DNA of 64,000 nucleotides from Fennellomyces sp. T-0311. Lineage: Eukaryota > Mucoromycota > Mucoromycetes > Mucorales > Lichtheimiaceae. The DNA lies in the NCBI GenBank assembly GCA_025266875.1, contig JALLLT010000043.1:124001-188000 (forward strand), in the 5' to 3' direction. Shown one piece after another: positions 1 to 12,900 of this stretch; position 1 is the stretch's first letter; each line of letters opens with the position of its first letter. The notes under the pieces are model-generated. The model had not been told where the DNA came from, made no database searches, and saw only the letters and a program-made list of their open reading frames with translations. The translations under genes and the position numbers were made by a program.

Positions 1-2084
1 CTGTGCAAGGCACAAGGGTACAAAAGATTGCTTCTTTTGAGGAAATCGACATTACGATGACTTTTTTTGTTCCGTCATCTCGGTAAAAGACAGTACCATA
101 CAGTAGGACCTAGCCAACTAATACAGTGAGATCTAGGCAACTTCAGGTCGCAATCATTTCAGTTTTAGCAAGGAATGAATAGAGTAACCGGCCAAGTTTA
201 CAAGCTTCGTAACTTTCACCTTCCCAGTTCCATGAAACTAATAGGGTGCTAGTGGAACCGATGCTATGCGGCACGGCAAAGAGCATCGACATAATACTCT
301 GCGTTGGCAGTAAAGAAATTAAGCGACACAATTGCACCTGCGATCGCTATAGTAAAGTATAGGTAATGCGGTCCATGTTATCTTTTTCACGTAGAAAGTC
401 CAGGTGAGGGATACATAAACGAGTTCTTGTATGCGTGTCTGTAACATTATAAAATAAGCCTAGAAACAGCTAGGAAAATGCAATTTTCAGGATATATATA
501 TACAGTTTTTTCAACAAGTGATGTCGCTAGCTTGAGCATTTTATAATACAAAGTATACATGAGATGCGGCACCTACACTCTATTTGTTTCTTTAATCCTT
601 TTGTACCGCAAGGAAGTGATCATATGCCTATAAGCGCAGATCAAATATCTTCCCAATAAAATAATAACTTTTGACCTATACATGAGATGTCAGCTGATAG
701 GCAACATTACTTTTTGGAAATACTGTAAATAGCGCAGTAAAGTTTATATCTACGGAGCGTACACAACGCAGTGTTATGACATAATTGTGAATGACTATTC
801 TGTAACTCGTGCGGATATGATTCATTTGAGTGATGGGATAAAGCAAGGTACCAAAAATAAGGCACTGGACGATGGTAGACTACAATGTAACCTAATTGAT
901 CGAGGGGTTTAGAACACAACTTCAAAAGGGATGACGGATATAGGGTTACTAGAGAGAGACGCAATCGTCTGATGCTGACTAAGCGAACCCATAGACTTGG
1001 CTCTCCCAGCGGATACGATTATAACTATCGTAGTACATTATGACTCCAAGAATGCAGATACTGACTGCTAGCAGAAGAAGAGCCTCTGCTGTTTACTCTG
1101 GGGGATGGAAAGGCTTTGTAATATGTTGCTACACAATCGGCACCGCACAGCTGAAGTCTTTCTCTTCTGTACAGCAGGTGCACATGTATTACCGAAGCTT
1201 CCTTACTTTTGCTCCGAAAGTTTCTTTCACAGAATATACTTGCGTATGAACGCGTATCGTACTTTTGCTGATCTCAGTGTATCATTAACTCGCTATGGAA
1301 CTAAAATAACGCGCACGTTATAATCATCTGTTGGTTTGGAAAGTATGTATATGAAGCTTGATTTAACGTTGATACTCGCTACATAATCGGAGATTTGACG
1401 TTTCGAAGATCCAATCAAGCCGTAGGTAGGGCCCAGTATGTAGTATGATTACGCATTACACGTACTTAATATTGATCCATCGAATGGTAACGCGTAGCAC
1501 AAGCCGATATACACGTATGTGTTCTCGGGAAAAAGAACACTGGCTCCGAGGGTATTTTGGATGATCTGGAGGATTTGCTTCGTACTCTGGTCCCAAAATG
1601 TGGTACAAAAGTAAAAGTATAAGCGAAACAGAAAGATGGAAGGTGTTCCAAAGCGGAAGTGACCGAGAAACTGGAATCACGAGGCGTCGTTTCAAACTGC
1701 CGTTAGTGACACAAGGTAACAAAGCCGAAGCAACGCACGATTCCTTATAGATACTGCGGCGCGCTTGTATGTCTACTTTACAAAAGTCTGTTGTATCTTG
1801 CCCTTTTCTAGCGAACCTAAAAATTTAAGCCAAAATTGGCCCAAATATGGCTGATACACCAAACTCGCTCGGAACAGAGAAAAGAAAAGTGTTGCTAAGA
1901 GCAATAAAAGCCAAAGGTTTTGAAAGTTAAAGTCATCAGAAATACCCATGAATTTTTAACCTAAATATTTTTTTTTGCTCACACTATCTTTAGAATCACT
2001 CGTGGCTCCGCTTCTTTATATGACACCAGAAGTGGTCTGAAAACATCTGCGCGCCGCAAAATGTCGAGGAGGATGAAAAAAAGG
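1..2084. other. no gene seen
   Basis: Stop codons are dense on both strands and the short open stretches (up to 88 codons) show no family motif, no convincing splice pairs and no codon bias. The stretch is AT-rich and precedes the TATA box of the first gene. I see nothing else in it. Confidence 0.6.
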
Positions 2085-2092
2085 TATAAAAG
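2085..2092 (+). promoter_or_regulatory. TATA box
   Basis: TATAAAAG lies about 98 nt upstream of the ATG at 2190, with a short pyrimidine-rich stretch between them. This spacing is usual for a fungal core promoter. The assignment rests on motif and position only. Confidence 0.5.
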
Positions 2093-2189
2093 CCGCATCA
2101 AAGGGCCACCGATTCTGGCTTTACTCGTCTACCACTTTCTATTTATATCTTGATATCGCCAATCTTTTTTGACGCCTGTATACGTCGCC

Positions 2190-3560
2190 ATGGGAGAAGC
2201 AATCGGTGCCGCGTATGAAATTATTTCACAAACGATATTTCTTGTCAACAAATCCGTGGACGATTGGAACCAGGCTCTTCCAGAAGCAAATGAATTCAAG
2301 AGAGATTTGAGCCGGTTCAAGTTATTGATCGATCCTTTTGTACCGCGAAGATTTAAGAAAAAGGAAGATCGAGTCAGTGTAACACCGACTTTAGTTGAAA
2401 ACCAAAGCCCAGAAGAACAACCGCTTTATCCGACCACTCCACCACCAGTACCAAACCTCGCGCCTGAATCATGCAAGTTCGAGGCCGACATGGGGGACGC
2501 CGAAATACCAGCTGATAGTCACCTACAGGAAATGATCGAAGAAATTGCGCAGGCAATCGCGGAAGCTGGAAAATACGTTCAAAGGTTTATCGACGATGAC
2601 AGGCGAACGAAATCATGCGGTTCAAGCATAAAATGGTTTTTCACACGACTATTCACGTCAGGAGACTACCGTCTCTATTTTGTGAACCAGACGGCCCGAA
2701 TCCGCCTTTTGATCGGTGACTTAATGCTACATCAACAAATAGTCGCCTTGGCCTCCAAACCCACCATCGAGATGTTTGAAGACGACATGCCCGTCGATAG
2801 CTATAGGTTCTGGTTTAAGCATTTAGGGAAGGATACTGTTGTCGATTGGATAGACTTCCGCGATGCATATAACATGATGTATGGTACGCTCGAGCCAATG
2901 GATCGCGAATATATGTACAGCGTCTTGTGCTCGAAAAATGACGACAGGGTTACGGTATGCGGATTTATCGTCTTTATGCGAAAGCACGGATTCCCGTTCG
3001 AAAAGGACCTCGCCTCACGTACCGAACCAGTGAAAGTAGTAATGACAGAAGAAGGACGTATGGAAATAGCCAAGATGGTAATGGGCCTAGTCAACGAGTT
3101 CTCTTCACCTGCAATGAAAGGACACCTTGTGGCAATTTACACGTGGTACGGTTCTGATCTCTTGAAACAACGACGGAAAGCGAAAACAGAGCAAGAGATA
3201 AAGGATGCGGACACAGCGCTTGAGGCGAGAGCAATAAAGTGGGCTACACTGATGAAGTCGGGAAGGGAGTGTTCGGGTTCAAAATCTGAGGAGCAGAAAT
3301 CAGCAGAGAAACTGGACTCCGCAAGACGGGCGATAACCTCATTTTACTACCAGTATATGGTCATGTGGAGAATTGGACAAGTTTCCCGAGAATTGTTCAA
3401 GGATGTCGACTTCCCAGGAAAGGCGCGAATCAGGGACTATGTGCGACTCGTGCTTCCGCTAGATAAGGCTAATTTCGATATCGTTATTGGAGGAGAGGTA
3501 CAAGATTGGGAATCTAAAAAGCCAAAAGTGTATGATTTCTTGAACAAAATGCTGGATTAG
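2190..3560 (+). CDS. unknown helical protein, paralog of the gene at 60881
   Basis: Single-exon frame of 456 codons from an ATG in good context (GCCATGG); the frame is open a little upstream but without an earlier ATG. I do not recognise an established family. The protein has a predicted-helical N-terminus (residues 1-60), a proline-rich linker (about 75-100, PTTPPPVPNLAPE), a second helical region (110-200), a block FWFKHLGKDTVVDWIDF near 215-235, and a conserved C-terminal half with YQYMVMWRIGQ and DVDFPGKARI. The same blocks recur in order in the minus-strand relative at 60881-62176, so both belong to one expanded family. The two helical segments separated by a linker loosely resemble the four-helix N-terminal modules of HeLo/MLKL-type proteins, but that is inference only. 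No signal peptide or membrane segment is evident. Poly(A)-like AATAAT/AATAAA sequence follows at about 3616. Confidence 0.8.
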   Translation: MGEAIGAAYEIISQTIFLVNKSVDDWNQALPEANEFKRDLSRFKLLIDPFVPRRFKKKEDRVSVTPTLVENQSPEEQPLYPTTPPPVPNLAPESCKFEADMGDAEIPADSHLQEMIEEIAQAIAEAGKYVQRFIDDDRRTKSCGSSIKWFFTRLFTSGDYRLYFVNQTARIRLLIGDLMLHQQIVALASKPTIEMFEDDMPVDSYRFWFKHLGKDTVVDWIDFRDAYNMMYGTLEPMDREYMYSVLCSKNDDRVTVCGFIVFMRKHGFPFEKDLASRTEPVKVVMTEEGRMEIAKMVMGLVNEFSSPAMKGHLVAIYTWYGSDLLKQRRKAKTEQEIKDADTALEARAIKWATLMKSGRECSGSKSEEQKSAEKLDSARRAITSFYYQYMVMWRIGQVSRELFKDVDFPGKARIRDYVRLVLPLDKANFDIVIGGEVQDWESKKPKVYDFLNKMLD

Positions 3561-3574
3561 TTAATTTTAAACAC

Positions 3575-3955
3575 AAAATTTTGTGTTGATTGTATATCGA
3601 TATGTACAAACTGTAAATAATAAAAATTCAATCTGTCAAAGAGAAAAGCCTACTTACGTATGCATTGCACATCCATATGTACACCCTTTAGGTGGATACT
3701 TGGCAACCGCACTCGTATAATGGCGCCTATAAGATGTAGTATTGTTAACCTATTATACGAAAGCTCACAGCTGTCCAGAATACTGCGTACAGCTCATTGT
3801 CAATTTATTTGTTATTGTAGGCATAAAGTGTTTAGTGCGAAATTGCTTTTCCTATTTATTCAAGTGTACTGCCATTTACGCTGCTATCGTCAATGATTAC
3901 ATTTTGAGAGTGTGAAGCCTGTCCTTCATTGCGCACATATCATTTGTTATTATAC
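3575..3955. other. 3' flank, no gene seen
   Basis: AT-rich downstream flank of the preceding gene with AATAATAAAA-type polyadenylation sequence near 3616. No coding signal is visible in the rest. Confidence 0.5.
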
Positions 3956-4250
3956 CATAGATATATGAAAGAAGCCCCCATAGTCCGTTAATTTCTGCCA
4001 GGGTCACTAATTATCGAGTCAGTGATGTATGAGATTGCGCTAAGTTCGAGCCTCTTCAGCTATGATGTGGATATCGGTTTGGGTCTAAACGCTGCCATAC
4101 CATCGGCGCTACGATCTCTACATTGCGTGATTTTTACGACAGCTTCCACTCCGGTCCTTCGTTCGATAGCCTTTAGTATTTGTACGCCGGTAAGTGCCGC
4201 TAGGCAGGAAAAACGCAAAAGTGATTCAATAATCGTTTAATCCGTTTGTA
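3956..4250 (-). pseudogene. eroded LRR fragment of an F-box protein
   Basis: Read on the minus strand, the segment contains LTGVQILKAIE followed by SADGMAAF and SAISYITDSIIS, interrupted by stops and frame changes. These words align in order with LTNVQTLEAIE, TADGIAAF and NPYITNPIIS in the better preserved relic at 13842-14935. It is therefore a decayed copy of the same leucine-rich-repeat C-terminus. No F-box half is visible upstream. It is almost certainly non-functional. Confidence 0.4.
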
Positions 4251-5730
4251 ATAAAGGTGGCAAGTTACAGTACAGAGAATGATGCCTATCATAGCTGTCA
4301 GGAATGCAATGACTTTCTTCATCTGTATATTACACTTTTATACACTTACTTCCTACATTCACGTGAGTCAGGTTACATACATCGCCAGTAGAAACTAATC
4401 CTGCAAGATAAATCCATGGGACTCGTACCTATGAGTTCAACACATTTTTTTTCCACCTTCAGGGACTGCACCGCAGGCTTTAACGTGGTGATCTCTGATA
4501 GCTCGACACTAGGTCAGTATTGATAACACTTGACCCATTCAATGACGGCTGTGGGAGATACTATGGTGTGCTGATATGTGCAATTACGGCTTGATGGTAC
4601 GTAGCGGCATTTCCTCTGAAAACCCCCGTTATGTCCCTCACTGTCCATATGTACTTGATATTATGACAATTGGCTTTTCTTTACACAGGATAGTATTATT
4701 TATGAGGTTCTGCGCGTTGTAGTCAATTCCATGGTCTGCGCTAATATGTACATCCGTGGCAAACAACCAACTGTGCTTCCTTCCGCAGTACCGCAAGTCG
4801 GAGATGATTGCACAAAGGTATTCCAGTAATGGTTCCTGTGATCACCGAGTGCCTTGAAGCATACATCAATAACCATATATCTTTCTGTACCCACTATGAA
4901 GAAATCTGGCCCGCTGCCACTACTTTTCTTCGTCATAGTTGCTGAAAAATGACTGTAAAGTGCCTTGTTCTCGTTAGTAAAGTTGTCCTCAAGGCTGGAC
5001 AGGAATGTAACCCTTTACAGGAACAATTCGTCATTTCGCAATGGACGATCGGTATCCGATAACGATGGGTTGCTCGATGACAAGCATAACGTTGACAAGG
5101 CGTGTGTCATTTTTGAAATTGGTTTGACACGCATACTCCTGTACTCCAAGTATTGCTGCTCAAATAGCTGAGCTATATTCATATGCGGTTATCTGCATGC
5201 TCCACAAATGCAAGCTTAACCTAGACAGTAAAAGTGGCTGACCCAAATGGATCCCGTACAGTAGCGCCAGTATCTGCAGGCCACGTTTTATTACCACGTC
5301 AACGACGTGCCGTTGTTAAATCTGAGATAATAAAGTGGTCTACAACGGTGTGTTATATCGCCTTATGCGGGATACTTTGCTTGGTTGCCTGATTTTGGGT
5401 TCAAGTAGAAGGGAAAATACAGACGAACACGGGATTTACAAAGGAACGAAATTCAAAGCGAAGAGGTGCAAAAGAAAGAGATTCAAACGTAGATCCAGCA
5501 ATGGACTACGGTGATTTTGCTATTCAAAAATGGATCGCGCAATCTTGGAAAAGACAAGCAACAGCAATCAGCAGAGTTGCATTCGGCACATTTAAAGCCG
5601 GACGCACGATCCTCCAACCAGCAGCATGTGCATACTTTTGCACGACGTACTGTGCCTAATCAAGCACTCCATCGAAACCTGATCGCCCAGACCCGTTTTT
5701 TTTTCTTTTCTTGTTTGAATGGTCTGTTCG
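4251..5730. other. no gene seen
   Basis: No frame exceeds about 80 codons and none shows a known motif or plausible splicing. It may hold further eroded F-box sequence upstream of the preceding relic, but I could not recognise any. Confidence 0.5.
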
Positions 5731-5830
5731 CTTGTGGCAGGATTCGAACCTGCTGTCCCAAGAGGGGACCAGCCAGCCATAGAGGCACACGAGCATTGTA
5801 GGCCCGTCTCGTTTGACCAAGACAGGCCTG
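5731..5830 (-). other. tRNA-like / SINE-like relic
   Basis: The minus strand contains a perfect tRNA T-arm (GCAGG-TTCGAAT-CCTGC at 5737-5753), i.e. a pol III B box, followed by CACAAGC as a possible 3' acceptor strand. Upstream are an A-box-like TGGCTGGCTGG and a 5-bp stem with a 7-nt loop (CGGGC, CTACAAT, GCTCG). I cannot fold one complete cloverleaf: the matching 5' acceptor strand is missing and the spacing is wrong. An A-rich tract follows the T-arm on the same strand, as in tRNA-derived SINEs. A degenerate tRNA or SINE head is likelier than a working tRNA. Confidence 0.35.
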
Positions 5831-6580
5831 GTTTGAAAAATTATGCCCACTATGATATTTCACAAAGGGCCGATAGAACTGGTTGGAGTAAACTCTTTTT
5901 CACCCCGTTCTACCCTTCGACTGTCCACCCTCAGTTAGCCTTCACGCAGATGAACGTCTGTGGAAATTTTGAAACAGTGAAAGAGAAATCGCAACTGCCG
6001 AGAAAGTCACTCGGATATTAACTACCCTGGACTTAGTGCAGAAAGAAGGGGGGAGCGTGAGAAAGTCCCCTTTATAGTCTTTTGAACATTTGGTTTTTCA
6101 GTCCCAGCTGCCAGTTATGTATCACCCGAGACTCGCTGCTGCTTGGCGACGCTTCCCCCATTAAAGTCCACAACGGCTTTATGATTTGTTTTGCGATGTT
6201 GCCGTACAACAGAATCCATGTACTTGCCATTTTGAAGAGGGATCGCGACACGATTGAATCACAGTCACAACGCATTTTTTTTTACCTTTTACACTTTGCC
6301 ACTGTCTGCGAATATTTGTTTGCATAACTCCATGGTTACATAGAGCATGTAAGTAGACTTCATAAAGATGAAGCTCGAGCAGCTCAAATAATCATTGCGG
6401 CAATTTTGCATGCATGCAAAGACTATGAAGCACAAGCAATACTCCTCCTTCGTATGCCTAAGCCCTCATCCCCGGGAATTGCTAATATCAGGCCATCGTA
6501 AAAAAAATACGGGCGTCCAGGTAACTAAACTCTTTTTTCTCCAGCTTCAAGCTAGTTGGTGCAGCGAACGGGAACATGAG
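5831..6580. other. no gene seen
   Basis: Several open stretches near 6000-6670 lack motifs and codon bias. Nothing else is supported. Confidence 0.5.
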
Positions 6581-6900
6581 CTACACCGAAGGGATTTCCA
6601 TGTTGGAATTGACTTGATATGGATCTTGTGGATTTCTCCTGAACGCGGGCAGCGGTGTGTTGTCCTTTGAAATAGCGATGGACAGCCCTCTAATTGCAAT
6701 GTTAAAGGCCGCGGCGTCATCTCTTCCATACATACTGTTTCGATGGCAAAGGTAACGGACGTTTGTACACCTCAGTGCGCCGTTTACTGTCTTCAGTTCG
6801 CCTTCTCGACGGTACTTATTCAGCTTCATTGGGCTCAAGCATACGGGACATGCGTGCTCCTTTTTGCTGTTCAGGATTGTGCAAGAATTGTCGATGTTTA
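6581..6900 (-). pseudogene. TnpB/Fanzor-like C-terminal relic (zinc ribbon plus RuvC-III)
   Basis: The translated minus strand reads ACPVC, then after about 25 residues LRCTNVRYLC, then YGRDDAAAFNIA. A Cys-x2-Cys pair, a second Cys pair and an (N)RDxxAAxNI block are the hallmark order at the C-terminus of TnpB and its eukaryotic relatives (Fanzor), where the Asp is the third RuvC catalytic residue. In life these are RNA-guided nucleases carried by transposons. The upstream N-terminal domains and RuvC-I/II could not be found, and the second Cys pair is irregular. I read this as a 5'-truncated, decaying copy. It could alternatively be a chance zinc-ribbon-like frame. Confidence 0.42.
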
Positions 6901-9900
6901 GGTTGCTTGGAGACCGATTCTCTTCAAAACCTTCGTGACTTTGGTGAGGTTCTCTCTCCCCAGAATACGTTCTGTCAGGTGCCTGGTTGCGTGGTGTCGA
7001 TTTGAAGATTGCTGGCAGAAGTGAAGCGAGTTGAACCGTAGTTAGCATCCATTATGGTGAATGAAGTGGAAGAAAGAGAAAGGATGATGGTAAAGCTGCG
7101 TTTTTCCACCCTCTTTTTTTCTTTGCTGCAACTCTGACACAAATTGCTGGTGTCCATCCTCATATCCAACCCTGCAATGTTTACTACAGCTATCAATCGA
7201 TGGGATCATTACACAGTGCGTACCATTGTCTTTATACAGCTACGCTTTGCTTGCTTCAAGCTCATCTAGGATTCTATTATGTATATTTTTGGTTTTCTGA
7301 TGACGAAGGGCCGATTCGTGCTGATCGTGCATATACGAAGACTCCATTCAATGATTTCCTCATCTGGCTTGATCTCAGTGATACAGATTCACCGACTCCA
7401 CCCAGCCAGCACTTTCGATAACAGACTCTCCCTCTCTTTCTTTCTCCTTGTTCACTATACTCGCTAAACTTTCACTCTTAATTTAACCCTTTGACGCACG
7501 GGTTTTTTCTCTATTTCATCGAGATCGGACAGAACAAAAATACCATACGCGATGTGCTCATAATGTCATATTACATTTAGTAATAAAACATTAAGTTTGA
7601 TCCAGCCAGACGGACCAACCGACTCCTAAAGGCGTTCTTTTCAAACTCTTTATAGAACGCATAAAAAGAGCGATGCGTAGCTTCCAGTCGATGGGCCATT
7701 ACTTTTGCGCCCAGAAAGAGAAAGTTCTGCTCAACATTTTCTTTCTTCTGTGCGCTTCTTTATCCGCTCTACTTGATCGCCATTATACCGAATGGCACGT
7801 TGAAACGATAAAACCGGGAGAGCGAATAGGCGAAAGGTGCTGTGGCTGCCGAACGGTCACTTTGCTGACATAAAAATAACTGAATCAATCCCAAGCCAAG
7901 TAAAGTTGATTGAAATCGTATCAGTTTATAACACTCTTCCACGCCATCACTTTGCACTAGAACGTTATCTCCATTGATGCAGATGGCAGTTGTGACATTA
8001 TTCAGGAAGCAATAAGCATACAGCACACGGGAATCCCAGATCATTAACCAGTGGCCATATAGCGTTTAATGAAAGGGTTTCCTAAGGTCTCTCGTATTTG
8101 CTACGCAATATGAATCACGTACTGGTGTTGATATGAATAGCCTAGGTTTCTCTCGTGAGAACCAAGACTAGCCGTTGCCAGCATGGTCGAGATTCGTACG
8201 GTGTGAGGATGTTAGCTTTTAAAAGTGGAGGATGCAAAGTTAAACTAACTTTGTATCCAGACGTTCGAGCCAAGAACTCCTTCTAGGATGTACTTTGCAA
8301 CGTTTACTCGTATGATTCAACAAATTTGTTACCAGCTTGTATATAGCAGTATTCAACAGTATACACGTACATATTTATATTTTAATCGTGTTATTTCGTT
8401 CAGAGATACTTAATTGTTAGGATCCGTATTAGAGCACTGGTGGGCTGTTAGGGGTGTTTCTTGCTTGGTGTGATTTAGGCCTCTGGATACGGGCTTCGGG
8501 CAAGGGAGGTGGCCAGAAAATAGATGCCAGAACAAGCACAGTCCTATACAGTGGCCGGACCGAGTACCCGAATGCATTTTCTCGGTGAAACGTCTATCTA
8601 TATGGGATCATTGTGTCGTATGCAGTGGTATCGGGAGACAAATGAGTTGTATCTGGTGTAACATGCAGTATCTTAAGAATAGTCTATTTTCAATTTGTGT
8701 TTCTCTCTCTCTTTTCCGGAATAAATCTCTCCTCTAAAGAGTCTCACGAATTACTTCGTCCACACACACACACACCAGACACTTCACATTGCTATAGTAT
8801 GTAGTTTGATGCCATAAAAACTGTGCATTGCAGATAAAGATAAATCAAACAAGTATACATCTTTGTATACATAGAGTTGTCAAACGGTTGGGCATTTTTT
8901 AATAAAATCTGGTTATACGATGATCGGTGTTGATAGGGCAAGTCGTGACAATGAAAAGCTGCTACGTCAATTAACATTATACAAATTATCCCCCACACGT
9001 TAATCCACAAATGTCTTAGACCTTGAATAATGATCGACCTTGGTGTGGAAGGTTGATATTGTTGTATCCAACATGAACACACCCTAACAAGCTTCTTTGT
9101 CATCTATGCTGTCCGTAAGCGAATAAGAGCTTTCCATCCTTACCGCCGCTTCCCACTTCCGACATCGGAACGTTGAGCTTCATGCTTACCAAATACTCAG
9201 CCAATCAGGTTACTCATATACACGACCTTCCGGTCAAGCGTCTCTTCACGGATATGCTCTGTCAGCATTCATCCTATCAATCATCACGATCCGTAACTGC
9301 TCAATGATAATAAGGTTGACATTACACATCACTCACGGAAATATCGGCTTAAGGAAATCCCACCATGGATAAGCATTTATTATAAATAGAGAGAGCAAAA
9401 CATATGAAATAAGTCAGTCACCTTTTTGAGTCTCGTTGACATATTTGTCTTTCACACATATTCTCTCTCTTGATACTTCAGATATGTGCAAGCAAAGATA
9501 AATTCGAACCAGCATTGTGAAAGCAGGACCAGAAGCGAGATAGATCGAATCTGTACAGTGATAGCTTTATTAGATGAAAAACGAGCGGTTGAAAAGTGTC
9601 CTGGTCGTACACATTGTATTACTAAAAAAAGCTACCTTTAGGGTATTTAATATGGAGCTTCGCGGAAATCCATCACGAAGAAAAGAAAGGGCTACCATAA
9701 GCATCCTTCATCTTGAGAAGTGCGCTTCACAAACTGTTTGTATTTGGAGAACAAAAAGAGTGGCTGTGTATATGCTGTTACAGTACGTACGCAGCCTCCT
9801 TTTTATTGATTAGGATGCATAAAGTAGAAGTGGAACGGAGTACCGGAAAAGGCAAAGTTGGGTCGTGTGGTAAAATAGAGCCATGCGGAAAACGTGTGTT

Positions 9901-12900
9901 GTCGATCAATGTGCTATGTGGTGATAAAAAGAAACTTGTTTTAAAACGTTATGTGCATCGTGCTTTTTCGCATTTGTCGGGCGGGCCACCTTAATTCAGT
10001 CCCTTGTAATTTCCGGTTCAGGCATGCCCCATTTAGAGCGCTAGTACGCTCGTTCAAGTGAGTTCGAATTCCCGGTTACCAAGGAGTAGCTTTCGGCGCA
10101 ATACATCATCCAGAGGATCACCTTTCGTCCAAGCACAAGAGGAGTAGTCATAGCGAATCTGATGCATATTATTCTGAATAAAAAACACTTTTCAACTAAT
10201 TTGCCGATGATTACCGAGGTTAATACTTCTTGCCTCGAATAAAGCAACGTCCAAAGGTGTATGCTCGACGGTAGACAATCAGGATGTATGCGCACTCAAA
10301 TACTTCTTTCTTTAGCTTTGAACTTTGGGGAACGTGCACATGATCCATCCGGTCTTCACTGTGCGCCCTTTGCCAATAAACTATCGACAATGCATACGCA
10401 AAACGTAAAGTTTGTTTCATGGTCGCTTACCGTACAATACTGGCTATATTATAGCGGACCAGTTTTTTGATACACACACATATGCTAGACTACGCACCCT
10501 TGGATGTTTTCGTAGAAACTCTGGTGTACATCTGTGTGCGGCATAGTGTTTTCTAAACTTTTCATGTGAAAATCTTCACGTATAATGGATTGGATTGGCC
10601 TACTTTAGCTTTACATGCGGTATATGCCGCTCCTCTTCTTGATTTTGCGCATAACCAGTACAGTCCAAAGCTACGTATCGATTACCTGCTTGGATCTCCA
10701 TGGTATGTATACCCGAGAAAAATGCTTACTTACATACAATAGTTTGAAGGAGGCAAACTATTCCTCGCCTAGTGTCTATTCCAAGGAAGACCAGGCTTTG
10801 CAGGGTTGCATAATATGCTTGTGCAACGGACATGAGGGCTGCTGCCATGTTGGTCTTGATTGACGGTTAATTCAGTTTCAACATTCATGTCAGGAACTCA
10901 ATCGGCAGTGCTTTTAAATTACGCAACACTGGTTTTTATTATCTAGCACTGGTGTAGTTGGGCTGCCACGGTTACTTTGGAGTTGTCACTGAGGCGCGCT
11001 GTGAAATAAAAGGGAAGGGCGGGCGGTGATTTTTCGTTCGTTGATCTTCTTTCTCTCACTTTCCCCTAACCCGTTGGGCGGTTAATGTCTGAGGGGCATT
11101 AGCCATACGCCAAGTGGACGTGAAAAAGGAAGCCCGTACGGACCGGGTATTACTCAAAGGGCCAGCCATTAGTGCTGCCGTCGGTTTTACTCACTCGGTG
11201 CGAATCTATACTGGTCACGATCTGCGAACTTCGTTCATTCGGTACGGGCAATGTAGGGGAGGCGAAGGTGGTGTTGGTGTCGCCGACCACGGTAATCACG
11301 CGTGTAGCTGGTTGCTGACACCCTCATTGTTCCACACCGGGAGGCAACTCATGCGATTGAGAGCTGCACATGCTGGTCGACTTTCAAACCTCTGTTGACA
11401 CGTTGAATGGCTTGCCAACCTCTGTCAACACAGTTAAACAAACCCACTCAACTTCCAGCCGCTGGCAGAGTTTCTTTCGTGGTGTGCTGGGATTCACGGC
11501 TTCCTGGTACACTGGGTGGCCACCGCTTTTTCTTCTACAACCATTACAACAAGGCCGCATTCCCGCTGCGAACGTGACAGGCCTATGCCTTCCGTCGTAG
11601 CAATGGCGTGGCCCGAGTGATTAGAATGGCTATGGTCGGATGGTTGGGCCGTTCTATGAGCGAACAATGACTTTACTATACCCTCTTTGTTTTGTTTACG
11701 AACGACGCGCACAACGATCCAGTCTATCGAGAGAAGTATTATACCCCCCTCTGACCTGATGTTTGATGTTAGGGCTTAAATCGACGGGCAAGTGTATACG
11801 GCGCCAGGAACGAAGGATCGAAAGGCAAGACACCAGGAACATCGTCACTAGCAACACGATCGCGGGCAACAAGGTACGAAGAGCTTGGTGAATGAAGCAA
11901 ACGCTCACTTTGAAATGCCAAGCAAAATCATCAAATCCTGGGCGTGATGCTGGATGGGACGGAAGAAATTGGAAGGTAAATATGGAAGGAAAGGATGGGG
12001 TGGATCAAACAAGTGCTCACTTTGACATACGGCAAACAATCCGATGAATCTGGGATGACACGGGACAGGACACCAGAAACCTAAAGGCAAGTGCGATGGA
12101 GTGAGAGGAGTGGATCAAGTGCTTACTTTTGACTTGAGGAACAAATGGATGTTACCTGGGAAGGATGGCGAGGCAGGAGCTAAACGATCAAATGCTTCTT
12201 GCAACAATACCTTCTATCTTGCCATGGCTTCGCGATTGAACCTGAAAGAAATCCGCCGCAAATACCGCTCGATATATCCATGCTTACTCTATCCCGAATA
12301 AACTGGAAGCCATTCCACTTTTTTGTCATATTAACTTGAGGCTGTCGAGTCATTGTTCGCTTGTGTAATCAAGCTTCTTGGGGACATTTGCCCATCGCCA
12401 TCTTCCATTATGCATTGTCTTAAACAGTTTCCCTGATAGACTAAAGAACGCACGACACCTACAAAGGATCCTTTCAAGTCACTGCATAAGCTCTGGACTG
12501 GAACCGTTGTGGTATCGAGCGCCAACGAAAGCAAGGGTGAGCTTCATATGAAATAATGGCACAAACTCTCCTTCGTTCCCAGTCATGTACAGTAAGCGCC
12601 TCTTCTTAGTGTCGCTCTGGATCTTTATTGTACTCCACCCCCAGAAGGCATTTAAATGAGGTGGCTGCAGTGTAAGCTGACTTCCTTTTAATGAAATTGA
12701 ATTGTTGCTGTCATTGTACACATTCTTCTGTTAATCCCGTTGATAATATCAGTGGTTTCAGGATCCAGTACGCAGATGCAGCTATCTTGGATATCACTTA
12801 ACCACTTGTAAACAGTAAATATTATTAATAACATAAGATATGCTATTATAGGTAAGAGATTAACAAGTAGGTGCTCATCTCTAGCTTAGGCAGCAGCTAC

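Noticed and set aside
11114..11600. Possible retroelement or zinc-finger gene
   Set aside because: Overlapping frames show no reverse transcriptase, integrase or finger motif.
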